The position numbers were made by a program, and so were the translations under genes. The notes under the pieces were generated by a model. The model was not told the DNA's origin and searched no databases. It worked only from the letters and a program-made list of their open reading frames with translations. From Eutrophocola sp965662685 (GTDB taxonomy: Bacteria > Pseudomonadota > Gammaproteobacteria > Pseudomonadales > Pseudohongiellaceae), in assembly GCA_965662685.1 (NCBI GenBank), contig CBFIIQ010000031.1, positions 1-40,067 on the forward strand: a stretch of DNA of 40,067 nucleotides. The letters run 5' to 3'. Shown in pieces: positions 1-8,098 of the stretch (positions are counted from its first letter, which is position 1; each line of letters starts with the position of its first letter).

Positions 1-94
1 CGGGGAAAGTCAGACATCTGCGTCAATCCAGGGGCTCGAAGCTCTGGCAGAACTTAAACAGGCGCTGAAAGAAGAAAACGACAAGCAGAAATAG
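1..94 (+). CDS. C-terminal end of a YceD (DUF177)-like protein, partial
   Basis: An open frame entering from the left edge (frame 2) ends at TAG 92-94, giving about 30 residues rich in Ala, Leu, Lys and Glu, with a stretch reading LEALAELKQALKEEN. The gene that normally sits just before rpmF in Gammaproteobacteria is yceD, whose product has a short hydrophobic and basic tail of this kind and takes part in 23S rRNA processing in some bacteria. The family call rests mainly on position, because the conserved core lies outside the window. The stop codon is immediately followed by a 9-bp tandem repeat. Confidence 0.55.
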   Translation, partial: GESQTSASIQGLEALAELKQALKEENDKQK

Positions 95-124
95 CAGGAA
101 TTGCAGGAATTGCAGGAATTGCAG
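94..124. repeat. 9-bp tandem repeat, 3.4 copies
   Basis: The unit GCAGGAATT occurs three times in perfect succession (94-102, 103-111, 112-120), followed by GCAG. It begins on the last base of the stop codon of the upstream gene and lies in the gap before rpmF. It looks like a replication-slippage expansion; no function is evident. Confidence 0.9.
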
Positions 125-251
125 TATTTAGAACAAGCATTAAAACTGATGTAGGCCTTATATTTAGCTCATAGCCCATATAATGCAAACAAAAGTTAAC
201 CAGAAAGACTAAAATCAGAATATAAACAGGATACAACCGAGGTAGTTCACC

Positions 252-431
252 ATGGCCGTACAAAAAAGTAAGGTTTCACGATCCAGGCGTAATATGCGTC
301 GCAGCCACGATTCACTTGGAACCGTTACGATCTCCACTGATACTGAAACCGGTGAAAGACATCGTCGTCATCATATGACTCCCGATGGCTTTTACAAAGG
401 CAGACAAATAGTCAGAAACAACGAAGACTAA
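252..431 (+). CDS. rpmF: 50S ribosomal protein L32
   Basis: This 59-residue protein begins MAVQKSKVSRSRRNMRRSH and continues with the conserved L32 signatures: TGERHRRHHMTPDGFYKGRQ and the basic tail. L32 is a small protein of the large ribosomal subunit near the peptidyl-transferase region. Like many gammaproteobacterial L32 proteins it lacks the zinc-ribbon cysteines. A GAGGT ribosome binding site at 239-243 lies 8 bases before the ATG. A TATAAT at 179-184 could be the -10 of a private promoter, although no good -35 accompanies it. The gene follows the yceD-like gene, as expected, and is closed by a strong terminator at 525-557 instead of running into plsX. Confidence 0.97.
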   Translation: MAVQKSKVSRSRRNMRRSHDSLGTVTISTDTETGERHRRHHMTPDGFYKGRQIVRNNED

Positions 432-524
432 TCCGTTTGTCAGACTCTCGACTTTCTTGATTGCCCGTATGAACATGGCACCAAGGCAGTAATTTCGGGA
501 ACAACGATCAGGATAGTGACTCAA

Positions 525-557
525 GAAAGCAGCCTCGCAAAGGCTGCTTTCTGTTTT
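525..557 (+). terminator. Rho-independent terminator after rpmF
   Basis: An 11-bp perfect stem (GAAAGCAGCCT at 525-535, AGGCTGCTTTC at 541-551) with a 5-base loop is followed by TGTTTTA. It separates rpmF from fabD, so the fatty-acid genes probably have their own promoter or depend on read-through. Confidence 0.85.
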
Positions 558-562
558 ATGTA

Positions 563-614
563 GTTTACGGATCAAGTTTACGGATCAAGTTTGCGGATCT
601 AATTTGCGGATCAA
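563..614. repeat. 13-bp tandem repeat, four copies, in the fabD leader
   Basis: The unit GTTTACGGATCAA occurs at 563-575 and 576-588 (identical), then with one or two changes at 589-601 and 602-614, and a decayed fifth copy follows. The block ends 37 bases before the fabD start, so it lies in the probable promoter or 5' untranslated region. No regulator is known to me for this motif. Confidence 0.9.
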
Positions 615-651
615 GTTAACAGGATTAGAACCGGAAAAAGGACTCTAACTG

Positions 652-1602
652 ATGAATTCCAGTCATACAGGTTTTATTTTTCCAGGACAGGGCTCCCAGA
701 AGATCGGCATGCTCTCGGAACTGGCTGAATCTTTTGCTCTGGTGAAAGAAACCTTTGCCCAAGCCAGTGATGTCCTGGGTTATGACCTCTGGGCACTGAC
801 CCAGACCGGTCCTTCTGAAGAACTCGCCAAGACCCATATCACTCAACCCACAATACTGACGGCATCTGTCGCCATATGGCGACTTTGGCAAGACCAGGGC
901 GGCATAAAGCCCGGGCTTATGGCCGGCCATAGTCTTGGTGAATATTCTGCGTTGACTTGTGCCGGCGTTATTGATTTTGCTGATGCCGTAAGCCTGGTTC
1001 AACAGCGTGGCCAGTTTATGCAGGGTGCAGTTCCGCTCGGGGTTGGAGGCATGGCGGCAATTATCGGTCTGGATGACGAAAAGGTGATAGCCGCCTGTGA
1101 ACTGGCAAAACAGGGTGAAGAGGTTGCGGCGGTTAATTTTAACTGTCCAGGGCAGATTGTAATTGCCGGTCATAGTGACGCTGTTACAAGGGCAGGGGAG
1201 TTATGCAAGGAAGCGGGCGCGAAGCGCGCACTGCCGTTGCCGGTTAGTGCTCCTTTTCATTCCGTGCTGATGAAGCCGGCTGCCGGAAAATTTGCTCTTG
1301 TGCTTGATGATGTTAGCTTCAAGTCCCCTGAAATCCCTGTATTGCAAAACTTTGGTCTGGATTGCGCCACTGATCCTGCTGTCATCCGTAATAACCTGGT
1401 AAACCAGATATTCAGCCCGGTGCCATGGATAGATACCATCAATAAATTCGCTGCAGCGGGGATTAAACAGGTACTGGAAATAGGCCCTGGGAATGTACTT
1501 GCCGGCTTTAACAGGCGAATCCAGCCAGAAATAGAGGCATTATCAGTGAATGATCCTGCCAGCCTGGAAAAGGCAAGGTCTTTAGGCGAGTCTGCCGCAT
1601 AA
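652..1602 (+). CDS. fabD: Malonyl-CoA:ACP transacylase
   Basis: FabD moves malonyl groups from CoA to acyl carrier protein, supplying the extender unit for fatty-acid elongation in the cytoplasm. The 316-residue length is typical. The N-terminal GQGSQ motif is at residues 12-16, the nucleophile Ser94 lies in GHSLGEYSA, Arg119 matches the malonyl carboxylate-binding arginine, and the catalytic His203 lies in SAPFHS. AAAGGA at about 637-642 supports the ATG start. The gene leads a fabD-fabG-acpP-fabF run; fabG follows after 15 bases. Unusually it follows rpmF directly, without plsX or fabH. Confidence 0.97.
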   Translation: MNSSHTGFIFPGQGSQKIGMLSELAESFALVKETFAQASDVLGYDLWALTQTGPSEELAKTHITQPTILTASVAIWRLWQDQGGIKPGLMAGHSLGEYSALTCAGVIDFADAVSLVQQRGQFMQGAVPLGVGGMAAIIGLDDEKVIAACELAKQGEEVAAVNFNCPGQIVIAGHSDAVTRAGELCKEAGAKRALPLPVSAPFHSVLMKPAAGKFALVLDDVSFKSPEIPVLQNFGLDCATDPAVIRNNLVNQIFSPVPWIDTINKFAAAGIKQVLEIGPGNVLAGFNRRIQPEIEALSVNDPASLEKARSLGESAA

Positions 1603-1617
1603 ATCGGAAAACCAACT

Positions 1618-2361
1618 ATGAGTGATGAAAACATGAAAGTGGCCTTGGTCACCGGGGCCAGTCGAGGAATTGGCAAGGCCATTGCACTGGAGCTTGGAAA
1701 ACAGACTACTGTGCTGGGTACTGCAACCAGTGAGGCCGGTGCTGGGAAGATTTCAGCCTATCTCTCTGAAGCAGGCATTAATGGCAAAGGCTATTGTCTG
1801 GATGTCTCCTCTGAAGAGTCTATCAACGCCATGGCAAAACAGATTCAGGAAGAATTTGGGGCAGTGGCAATACTTGTCAATAATGCCGGTATTACCCGCG
1901 ACAATATCCTGATGCGCATGAAAGCAGAGGAGTGGGATCAGGTAATTAACACAAACCTCAGTTCAATATTTCGTATGACCAAAGCGATGGTGCGGGGCAT
2001 GACAAAGGCTCGCTGGGGGCGCATTATCAGTATCAGTTCTGTGGTAGGGTCCAGTGGTAATATTGGACAATCAAACTATGCTGCTGCCAAGGCTGGACTG
2101 GAAGGGTTCTCCAGAGCCCTGGCGATGGAGATTGGGTCTCGTGGCATAACTGTAAATACAGTGGCGCCAGGGTTTATTGATACCGATATGACCCGCGAAT
2201 TGTCTGAGGATCAGACACAGGCTCTGCTCGGTAAAATCCCCCTTGGACGTTACGGAATGCCTGAAGAAATAGCTGCCGTTGTGGCTTTTCTGGCGTCAGA
2301 TCAAGCAGGATATATAAGTGGTGAAACAGTCCATGTGAACGGCGGAATGTACATGGCATAA
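1618..2361 (+). CDS. fabG: 3-oxoacyl-ACP reductase
   Basis: FabG performs the first, NADPH-dependent reduction of each fatty-acid elongation cycle. The 247-residue short-chain dehydrogenase has the cofactor-binding TGASRGIG motif at residues 12-19, NNAG at 88-91, and the catalytic triad Ser141, Tyr154 and Lys158 (Y-x3-K, with Ser 13 residues before Tyr as in E. coli FabG). The C-terminus ends in the usual VNGGMYM. The spacing to fabD implies co-transcription. A second ATG five codons in (1633) is an alternative start. Confidence 0.97.
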   Translation: MSDENMKVALVTGASRGIGKAIALELGKQTTVLGTATSEAGAGKISAYLSEAGINGKGYCLDVSSEESINAMAKQIQEEFGAVAILVNNAGITRDNILMRMKAEEWDQVINTNLSSIFRMTKAMVRGMTKARWGRIISISSVVGSSGNIGQSNYAAAKAGLEGFSRALAMEIGSRGITVNTVAPGFIDTDMTRELSEDQTQALLGKIPLGRYGMPEEIAAVVAFLASDQAGYISGETVHVNGGMYMA

Positions 2362-2542
2362 TTATCGTCGATATTGCCTTCAGTATTGGCTTTGTTAGCA
2401 AAGCAAAGTCGGAAAAACAAGGATTTTTTGAAAGATAAAATTAAAGGTTTTTTAACATTACATAATTAATTAAGTTACGGTAAACTGCGCTCAATATCGG
2501 GTCAGGCCCCGTTGCCAGTCAACACTGTTATTAATATGAATG

Positions 2543-2563
2543 TTAGTCTGGAAGTCAGACTAA
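2543..2563 (+). promoter_or_regulatory. Hairpin in the acpP leader
   Basis: A perfect 8-bp inverted repeat, TTAGTCTG (2543-2550) and CAGACTAA (2556-2563), lies 68 bases before acpP in the 270-bp fabG-acpP gap. There is no U-tract, so it is not a standard terminator. It could shape the 5' end of the highly expressed acpP mRNA or be an operator. No function is proven. Confidence 0.4.
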
Positions 2564-2631
2564 ACTGAACTCGGAATTATTTATTTTTTACTTATAAAAA
2601 GAAACTTTGTAATCCAGGAGCTAGAAAAAAT

Positions 2632-2865
2632 ATGAGTAGCGTTGAAGAACGAGTAAAGAAGATTGTCGCTGAGCAACTCGGAGTTAAAGAGGAAGAGGTG
2701 AACACAGGGTCATCATTCGTTGAAGACCTGGGTGCAGACTCTCTCGATACAGTGGAACTGGTCATGGCACTGGAAGAAGAATTCGAAACTGAAATTCCCG
2801 ACGAAGAAGCCGAGAAGATCACGACAGTTCAGCTGGCAATCAATTACGTTAACGAGCACCTGTAA
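2632..2865 (+). CDS. acpP: Acyl carrier protein
   Basis: This 77-residue acidic protein carries growing acyl chains on a phosphopantetheine arm. The arm attaches to Ser37 in the hallmark GADSLDTVEL motif, and the four-helix ACP pattern is complete. CAGGAG at 2615-2620 is a strong ribosome binding site. The 270-bp leader and the terminator directly after it suggest that acpP is also made as an abundant separate transcript, as is usual for this gene. Confidence 0.98.
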   Translation: MSSVEERVKKIVAEQLGVKEEEVNTGSSFVEDLGADSLDTVELVMALEEEFETEIPDEEAEKITTVQLAINYVNEHL

Positions 2866-2905
2866 CACTATTTGTTACAAGGACTGTTCAACGTTAGTGA
2901 ACAAT

Positions 2906-2943
2906 AAAAGCTACTTCCGGGTTAACCGGAAGTAGCTTTTTTA
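2906..2943 (+). terminator. Strong Rho-independent terminator after acpP
   Basis: A perfect 15-bp stem (AAAAGCTACTTCCGG at 2906-2920, its complement at 2926-2940) with a GTTAA loop runs into a T-run. The A-tract and T-run make it potentially bidirectional. It separates acpP from fabF, which starts about 200 bases later. Confidence 0.95.
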
Positions 2944-3147
2944 TTGGCGCCTTTATTTGCCTGGAATTGGCATGGTTTGCAGGTGTCAGATAAAAAACGT
3001 TTGATGAACGTTGGTTGATGTGAATGATGTTAATTAGGCAGCCGGACTGGCAACTTAGCTAATGAGCTTTCCCCGTTGTTTTATCGTAAAAGAATTAAGT
3101 ATAGTTAGCAGCTAGCCACCAGGCGTTGAGTTCCAGAGGATTCATAA

Positions 3148-4386
3148 TTGTCCAAAAGAAGAGTAGTAATAACAGGCATGGGGGTAATCACCCCGCTCGG
3201 TAACAGTGTAGAAGAAACCTGGTCAGGTCTGAAAGAAGGCAAGAGCGGTATTTCTGCTATCGATGAGTTTGATGTCTCCGCCTACAGCACTCGTTTTGGT
3301 GGTCTGATCAAAAACTTCAACGTTGAAGACTATATGCCGCTCAAGGAAGCTCGTCGTATGGATGAGTTCCTGCATTACGGATTGGCTGCCGGAAAACAGG
3401 CCATTATTGATGCAGGTATCCAGGACGCCGGCTATTCGCCTCTTCGTATCGGTGTGGCTATTGGTTCAGGTATTGGCGGTATCACTAATATTGAGAACAC
3501 CGTTGAACTGATCAAGAACAGTGGCCCGCGTAAGGTATCCCCGTTTTTTGTGCCTGGCTCCATCATCAATATGATTTCCGGCTCCCTTTCTATTGAGTTT
3601 GGTCTGCAGGGGCCGAATCTGGCTATTGCAACTGCCTGTACTACCGGAACTCACTGTATTGGACTGGCGGCGCGGATGATCGCCTATGGTGATGCGGATG
3701 CGATGGTGGCAGGTGGCGGAGAAAAATCAATTTCAAAGGCCGGTCTCGCCGGGTTTTGTGCTGCACGGGCTTTATCTACACGCAACGACGATCCAACCAA
3801 AGCCAGTCGGCCCTGGGATGCAGATCGCGATGGTTTTGTACTCAGTGACGGTGCCGGGGTATTGGTACTGGAAGAATATGAAGCAGCAAAAAAACGTGGT
3901 GCCAATATTCTTGCGGAAGTCGCTGGCTTTGGCATGAGTGGTGACGCCTATCACATCACCTCGCCTTCGGAGAATGGTGAAGGGGCAGCCCGCTGCATGG
4001 TTAATGCCCTCAGTGATGCTGGCCTGAATTACGATCAGCTCCACTACATTAACGCTCATGGGACCTCGACACTTGCGGGCGACAAGGCTGAAACCATGGC
4101 GATAAAGTCTGTGTTTAACGAACACAGCAAAAACCTGCCAATCAGCTCTACGAAGTCGATGATGGGCCATTCTCTTGGCGCCACAGGGGCTATAGAAGCC
4201 ATTTTTTCCATTAAGAGTCTGCTGGACAACATTGCGCCGCCTACCATAAATCTTGAGCAGCCAGGCGAGGGTTGTGATCTGGACTATGTGCCCAATACTG
4301 CGCGGGACGTCAAAATGAATGCCGTCATGAGTAATTCATTCGGCTTTGGCGGAACCAATGGCAGTCTCGTCTTTACCAGAGTCTGA
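3148..4386 (+). CDS. fabF: 3-oxoacyl-ACP synthase II
   Basis: FabF condenses acyl-ACP with malonyl-ACP. The 412-residue product has the ketosynthase triad Cys164 (in TACTTGTH), His304 (in NAHGTSTLAGD) and His341 (in GHSLGATG), with Lys336 also in place. The start is TTG at 3148: translation from there gives MSKRRVVITGMG, matching the conserved FabF N-terminus, and AGAGGA at 3135-3140 is correctly spaced. No in-frame ATG would preserve that N-terminus. pabC follows after 9 bases. Confidence 0.97.
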   Translation: MSKRRVVITGMGVITPLGNSVEETWSGLKEGKSGISAIDEFDVSAYSTRFGGLIKNFNVEDYMPLKEARRMDEFLHYGLAAGKQAIIDAGIQDAGYSPLRIGVAIGSGIGGITNIENTVELIKNSGPRKVSPFFVPGSIINMISGSLSIEFGLQGPNLAIATACTTGTHCIGLAARMIAYGDADAMVAGGGEKSISKAGLAGFCAARALSTRNDDPTKASRPWDADRDGFVLSDGAGVLVLEEYEAAKKRGANILAEVAGFGMSGDAYHITSPSENGEGAARCMVNALSDAGLNYDQLHYINAHGTSTLAGDKAETMAIKSVFNEHSKNLPISSTKSMMGHSLGATGAIEAIFSIKSLLDNIAPPTINLEQPGEGCDLDYVPNTARDVKMNAVMSNSFGFGGTNGSLVFTRV

Positions 4387-4395
4387 GGACAGGTA

Positions 4396-5232
4396 ATGAT
4401 CGTCAATGGATCAACTCAGGATACCATTGCCATCAATGATAGAGGCTTGGCCTACGGTGACGGCGTATTTGAAACCATCCTGATTCACGGGCATACCCCA
4501 GTTCTCCTGCAAGCGCATCTGGATCGACTCGAGTCTGGGACCATGCGTTTGGGTATCCCGCTGGACCGAACACAACTGGAACAGGAAATAGGCGATTATT
4601 CGCAACATTTTCCTGAACACGGTGTGCTTAAAATCATAGTCACCCGTGGGGTAGGGGGAAGAGGTTATCGCCCGGCAACCGCCCATGACACCTCGCGCAT
4701 TCTCAGCCTTCATGCCTTACCAGATTATCCAGGAGACCCCGGCAAGCTGGGAATAGCCGCTTTTGTCTGTAATCAACGCCTCGCCATTCAACCGTCTCTG
4801 TCAGGGATCAAACATCTGAATCGCCTTGAACAGGTGCTGGCTTCACAGGAATGGCCTGATGAGAGCTTTATGGAAGGCATCATGCTGGATTCCAGAGGCA
4901 CTATTATTGAAGGAACCCGCAGTAATATTTTCTGGAGTGAGTCCGGTCATTTGTTTACCCCATCACTTAACGATTGTGGTGTGGCAGGCATCATGCGTAA
5001 TTATTTGTTAAACAGTATTGCCGAAGCTAAAGAAATTAATGACTGCTCTTTAGACAGGTTACTGGGAGCTGATGAAATATTTATTTGTAACAGTGTCTTT
5101 GGTATCTGGCCGGTCAATAGTATTCAAAGCGGAAGCAAGAACGTCACTCTGGTGCCTGATGGTTCGGATAAAAATTTTACGCAGCAGGCACAAGGCCTGT
5201 TTCAGGGATTGCTGAAAGCCGATGCTAGCTGA
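4396..5232 (+). CDS. pabC: Aminodeoxychorismate lyase
   Basis: PabC is a PLP enzyme that eliminates pyruvate from 4-amino-4-deoxychorismate to give p-aminobenzoate for folate. The 278-residue class IV aminotransferase fold shows the N-terminal DRGLAYGDGVFET signature (residues 15-27) and the PLP lysine Lys139 in GIKHLNRLEQV. A GAGGACAGG stretch just before the ATG acts as binding site. Its last 11 bases overlap mltG. PabB, which makes its substrate, is encoded at 21.6 kb. Confidence 0.95.
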   Translation: MIVNGSTQDTIAINDRGLAYGDGVFETILIHGHTPVLLQAHLDRLESGTMRLGIPLDRTQLEQEIGDYSQHFPEHGVLKIIVTRGVGGRGYRPATAHDTSRILSLHALPDYPGDPGKLGIAAFVCNQRLAIQPSLSGIKHLNRLEQVLASQEWPDESFMEGIMLDSRGTIIEGTRSNIFWSESGHLFTPSLNDCGVAGIMRNYLLNSIAEAKEINDCSLDRLLGADEIFICNSVFGIWPVNSIQSGSKNVTLVPDGSDKNFTQQAQGLFQGLLKADAS

Positions 5233-6289
5233 CAAAAAACGAGTTCTGCTTTGGGTTTATATTTTACTTGCGTGTTCGCTCGTACGCGGAATCTTTTTTT
5301 TTCTTCATATCAATGCTCCTCTGCAGCTCGAGTCTTATCAGAGCGCACAAAGCGATGAGAATAATACTTTAAGCAGGGATCTTGCCGGCTACAGCGTAGT
5401 CATTGAGCCTGGAACTACCTTCACGGGACTGGTCAACAGACTCGCTGATGAGGGTATTCTCGAGTATCCCTTTGATGTCAGGCTATATGGACGTCTTTCC
5501 GGACTGGCAAGCAGTATCAAGGCAGGTGATTATCTGCTGACTGCGGGGATGACACCACGCATGCTGCTGGAAAAACTTGTTAAGGGTGATGTCATTATTT
5601 ACCAGGTGGTGTTACTGGAAGGCTGGACGCTGGTTCAGGCATTGGCAACCATTCAAAATCACCCCATGATCATCAGTACCCTGGAGGCTGATAGCCCGGA
5701 ACAATTAAGGAGCGAATTACAGTCGCTGCTGAAAACTGAAAAATACCCTGAAGGGATGATCTTTCCGGATACCTATAATTTTAGTCGGGGAACTACTGAT
5801 CGTGATTTATTAATACGTGCCGCAAACACCATGCAGACGGTATTGGCTGAAGAGTGGGAAGGCAGAGATGTCGGGCTGCCATATTCCGAACCTTATGAAG
5901 CACTGATTATGGCGTCCATCATAGAAAAGGAAACCGGGCTGGCCTCGGAGAGAGAGCAGATTGCCGGTGTTTTTATCCGGCGTTTACAGCAGCGAATGCG
6001 GCTGCAGACAGATCCGACAGTGATCTATGGTCTGGGAGACAGCTATGATGGTGACCTCACCAGGACTGACTTGCGCACGGCTTCACCTTACAATACCTAT
6101 ATGAACAGTGGATTGACGCCGACACCGATTGCCTTGCCAGGCCGGGAAGCGATTTCGGCCAGCCTGCATCCTGACCAGAGTGATACACTCTATTTTGTCG
6201 CCAAGGGAGATGGCAGTCATTATTTCTCCAGCACACTTGAGGAACATCAGCAGGCAGTGCGGCAGTACCAACTTGGAATTTCGGAATAA
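5222..6289 (+). CDS. mltG: Endolytic murein transglycosylase
   Basis: MltG cleaves nascent glycan strands at the inner membrane and is thought to end their elongation. The 355-residue protein has a short basic N-terminus, one membrane segment at about residues 9-29, then the YceG-like periplasmic domain. The catalytic Glu235 lies in ASIIEKETG, and the region RLQTDPTVIYGLG and the final ALPGREAI segment are conserved. The start overlaps the end of pabC by 11 bases, implying translational coupling, and the order pabC-mltG-tmk-holB is widespread. Confidence 0.95.
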   Translation: MLADKKRVLLWVYILLACSLVRGIFFFLHINAPLQLESYQSAQSDENNTLSRDLAGYSVVIEPGTTFTGLVNRLADEGILEYPFDVRLYGRLSGLASSIKAGDYLLTAGMTPRMLLEKLVKGDVIIYQVVLLEGWTLVQALATIQNHPMIISTLEADSPEQLRSELQSLLKTEKYPEGMIFPDTYNFSRGTTDRDLLIRAANTMQTVLAEEWEGRDVGLPYSEPYEALIMASIIEKETGLASEREQIAGVFIRRLQQRMRLQTDPTVIYGLGDSYDGDLTRTDLRTASPYNTYMNSGLTPTPIALPGREAISASLHPDQSDTLYFVAKGDGSHYFSSTLEEHQQAVRQYQLGISE

Positions 6290-6373
6290 ATTTAACAGTG
6301 CATCACAATCTGAATAGACTGGAAAAACAATTTTAATCAGTTCTCAACTAAACAGCCCATTCTGGACAAGACA

Positions 6374-7033
6374 ATGAAACCCCATCCCAACAATGCTGAA
6401 TTTATTGTCCTTGAAGGTGTCGATGGCGCAGGTAAAGGTGTACAAAGCCGTATGCTGCTATCTGCCATGCAAGCCGCTGGTGTGGATGTAATTCTAACGC
6501 GTGAACCTGGCGGCTCTCCCGGCGCAGAAGAAATCAGGCGGCTGATTGTCGAAGGAGAGACCAATCGCTGGGATGATATGACGGAATTATTACTGATATA
6601 TGCGGCGCGGCGTTCCCATGTCATGGATACCATCAAGCCCGCATTGGAAAATGGTACCTGGGTAATTTCCGATCGCTTCGCTGACTCTTCAAGAGCCTTC
6701 CAGGGTGTTGCTGGAAATCTTGGCATAGATGTTGTGGATAGAATGCACAAGGAAACACTGGGTGATTTTAATCCGGATTTAACGCTTATTCTGGATCTGG
6801 ACCCTGAAATTTCACTGTCACGGGCTGACGCCCGCGGTGGAGTCGAAGACCGCTTTGAGCTGAAAGGCTTCGATTATCAAGCCCGGGTCAGAGAGGGATT
6901 CAGGCAGCTTGCAGAAATGACGCCGCAATCAAGAAAACTGATTGATGCCTCCGGAACGGTCGAGGAAGTGAGTGAAAAAATTCTCGACTGTGTTAATGCT
7001 CATTTCAATTTAGACCTGAGATTATCAGCATGA
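6374..7033 (+). CDS. tmk: Thymidylate kinase with unusual P-loop
   Basis: Tmk phosphorylates dTMP to dTDP for DNA synthesis. The 219-residue protein shows the family features TREPGG (about residues 43-48), the SDRF segment (DRx motif) and the lid region with ARGGVEDRFE. Its P-loop, residues 15-22, reads GVDGAGKG followed by V and Q. Most Tmk enzymes have GKST or GKTT here; adenylate kinases have GKGT and M. tuberculosis Tmk has GKRT, so at least one hydroxyl residue is usually kept, and here both are gone. The codons (ggt aaa ggt gta caa) are clear and the frame is intact. Its stop overlaps the holB start. Confidence 0.94.
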   Translation: MKPHPNNAEFIVLEGVDGAGKGVQSRMLLSAMQAAGVDVILTREPGGSPGAEEIRRLIVEGETNRWDDMTELLLIYAARRSHVMDTIKPALENGTWVISDRFADSSRAFQGVAGNLGIDVVDRMHKETLGDFNPDLTLILDLDPEISLSRADARGGVEDRFELKGFDYQARVREGFRQLAEMTPQSRKLIDASGTVEEVSEKILDCVNAHFNLDLRLSA

Positions 7034-8034
7034 GTTATGCTGAGCATGCAACAGAATTACTGCCATGGTTGCGAGTGGATTATCAGCGACTGCTTGAGCT
7101 GAAAGCGAGCCAGAAGCTTGCGCATGCTTACCTCTTCGGCGGTCAGCAGGGGTTGGGAAAACTCATTCTGGCGAAACATTTCGCCCATTATTTATTGTGT
7201 ACCAATCCGTTTGACAATCAGCCCTGCGGAGAATGTCGTGAATGCCAGTTACTGGCATCAGGAACACACCCTGATCTGAAAATGATTCAGCCGGAAGATT
7301 CCAGTGAAATAAAAATACAGCAGGTAAGAGACTGTATTCATTTTATTTCACAGACTTCGCAGCGAGGTGGCTATAAGGTTATTATCATTGCGCCTGCGGA
7401 AGCCCTTAATATCAATAGTGCCAATGCGCTGTTGAAAGTACTTGAAGAACCTTCGAGCAACACGTTGTTAATTCTGGTTTCACATCAACCGGCTTTATTG
7501 ATGGCCACCATTCGCAGTCGTTGCCACTTAATGAAATTTCATCGTCCTGCAGCTGATCTCGTAATTCCCTGGCTGGAATCTAAAAATGTTCGTGCCTCAG
7601 CAGCTGAGCTCTTGCGGATAGCCAATAATGTTCCGTTGCGTGCGCTTCATTATGCTGATGAAGATGCACTTCATGACAGAACAGTTTTGCATACGGTATT
7701 GGAAAAATTATTACAGGGGGAAATGGATATTGCGGAAGCGGCAGGGCAGTGTGAACAATTCACTCTGGAAGATAATATCGAAGCCATGATGCTTTGTTCT
7801 TCAGATATTCTGGCAAGAAACCAGGTGTCGGATACTAATGTCACTGAGGACTTGCATGATCATGACCTGAAAAATCTAGCCAACTTTTTTCAGGATGGTA
7901 CTAGACTGAAAGCGCTTCATGGCTTTTATCAGGAATTACTTAAAGCACGCCGTGCCATTAGCAGCACTTCAAACCCGAATAGATTGCTGGTACTTGAAGG
8001 ATTGTTTTATAGCTGGTCTGCTACGGTCAGATAA
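7030..8034 (+). CDS. holB: DNA polymerase III subunit delta'
   Basis: Delta' is the stator subunit of the clamp-loader complex. The 334-residue protein shows the degenerate P-loop GGQQGLGK (37-44) ending in Leu rather than Ser/Thr, the zinc-module cysteines Cys57, Cys66, Cys69 and Cys72, and the conserved NSANALLKVLEEP and TIRSRC segments. It starts at ATG 7030 overlapping the tmk stop (ATGA), a coupled arrangement. pilZ follows after 64 bases, as in Pseudomonas. Confidence 0.95.
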   Translation: MSYAEHATELLPWLRVDYQRLLELKASQKLAHAYLFGGQQGLGKLILAKHFAHYLLCTNPFDNQPCGECRECQLLASGTHPDLKMIQPEDSSEIKIQQVRDCIHFISQTSQRGGYKVIIIAPAEALNINSANALLKVLEEPSSNTLLILVSHQPALLMATIRSRCHLMKFHRPAADLVIPWLESKNVRASAAELLRIANNVPLRALHYADEDALHDRTVLHTVLEKLLQGEMDIAEAAGQCEQFTLEDNIEAMMLCSSDILARNQVSDTNVTEDLHDHDLKNLANFFQDGTRLKALHGFYQELLKARRAISSTSNPNRLLVLEGLFYSWSATVR

Positions 8035-8098
8035 TATATTTCCGCTACCGGGAAGCGGTTCTGTATAGATTGAATTAAACACAAGGAGTGTGGTTACG

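Noticed and set aside
563..614. 13-bp repeats as a replication origin or iteron array
   Set aside because: No DnaA-box match, no initiator gene nearby, and the setting is a gene leader in a core operon.
625..1173. A 182-codon minus-strand frame
   Set aside because: It runs opposite fabD, whose catalytic residues are all identified; no independent support.
2389..2404. GCTTTG-TTAG-CAAAGC hairpin after fabG as a terminator
   Set aside because: Only a 6-bp stem with no T-run after it.
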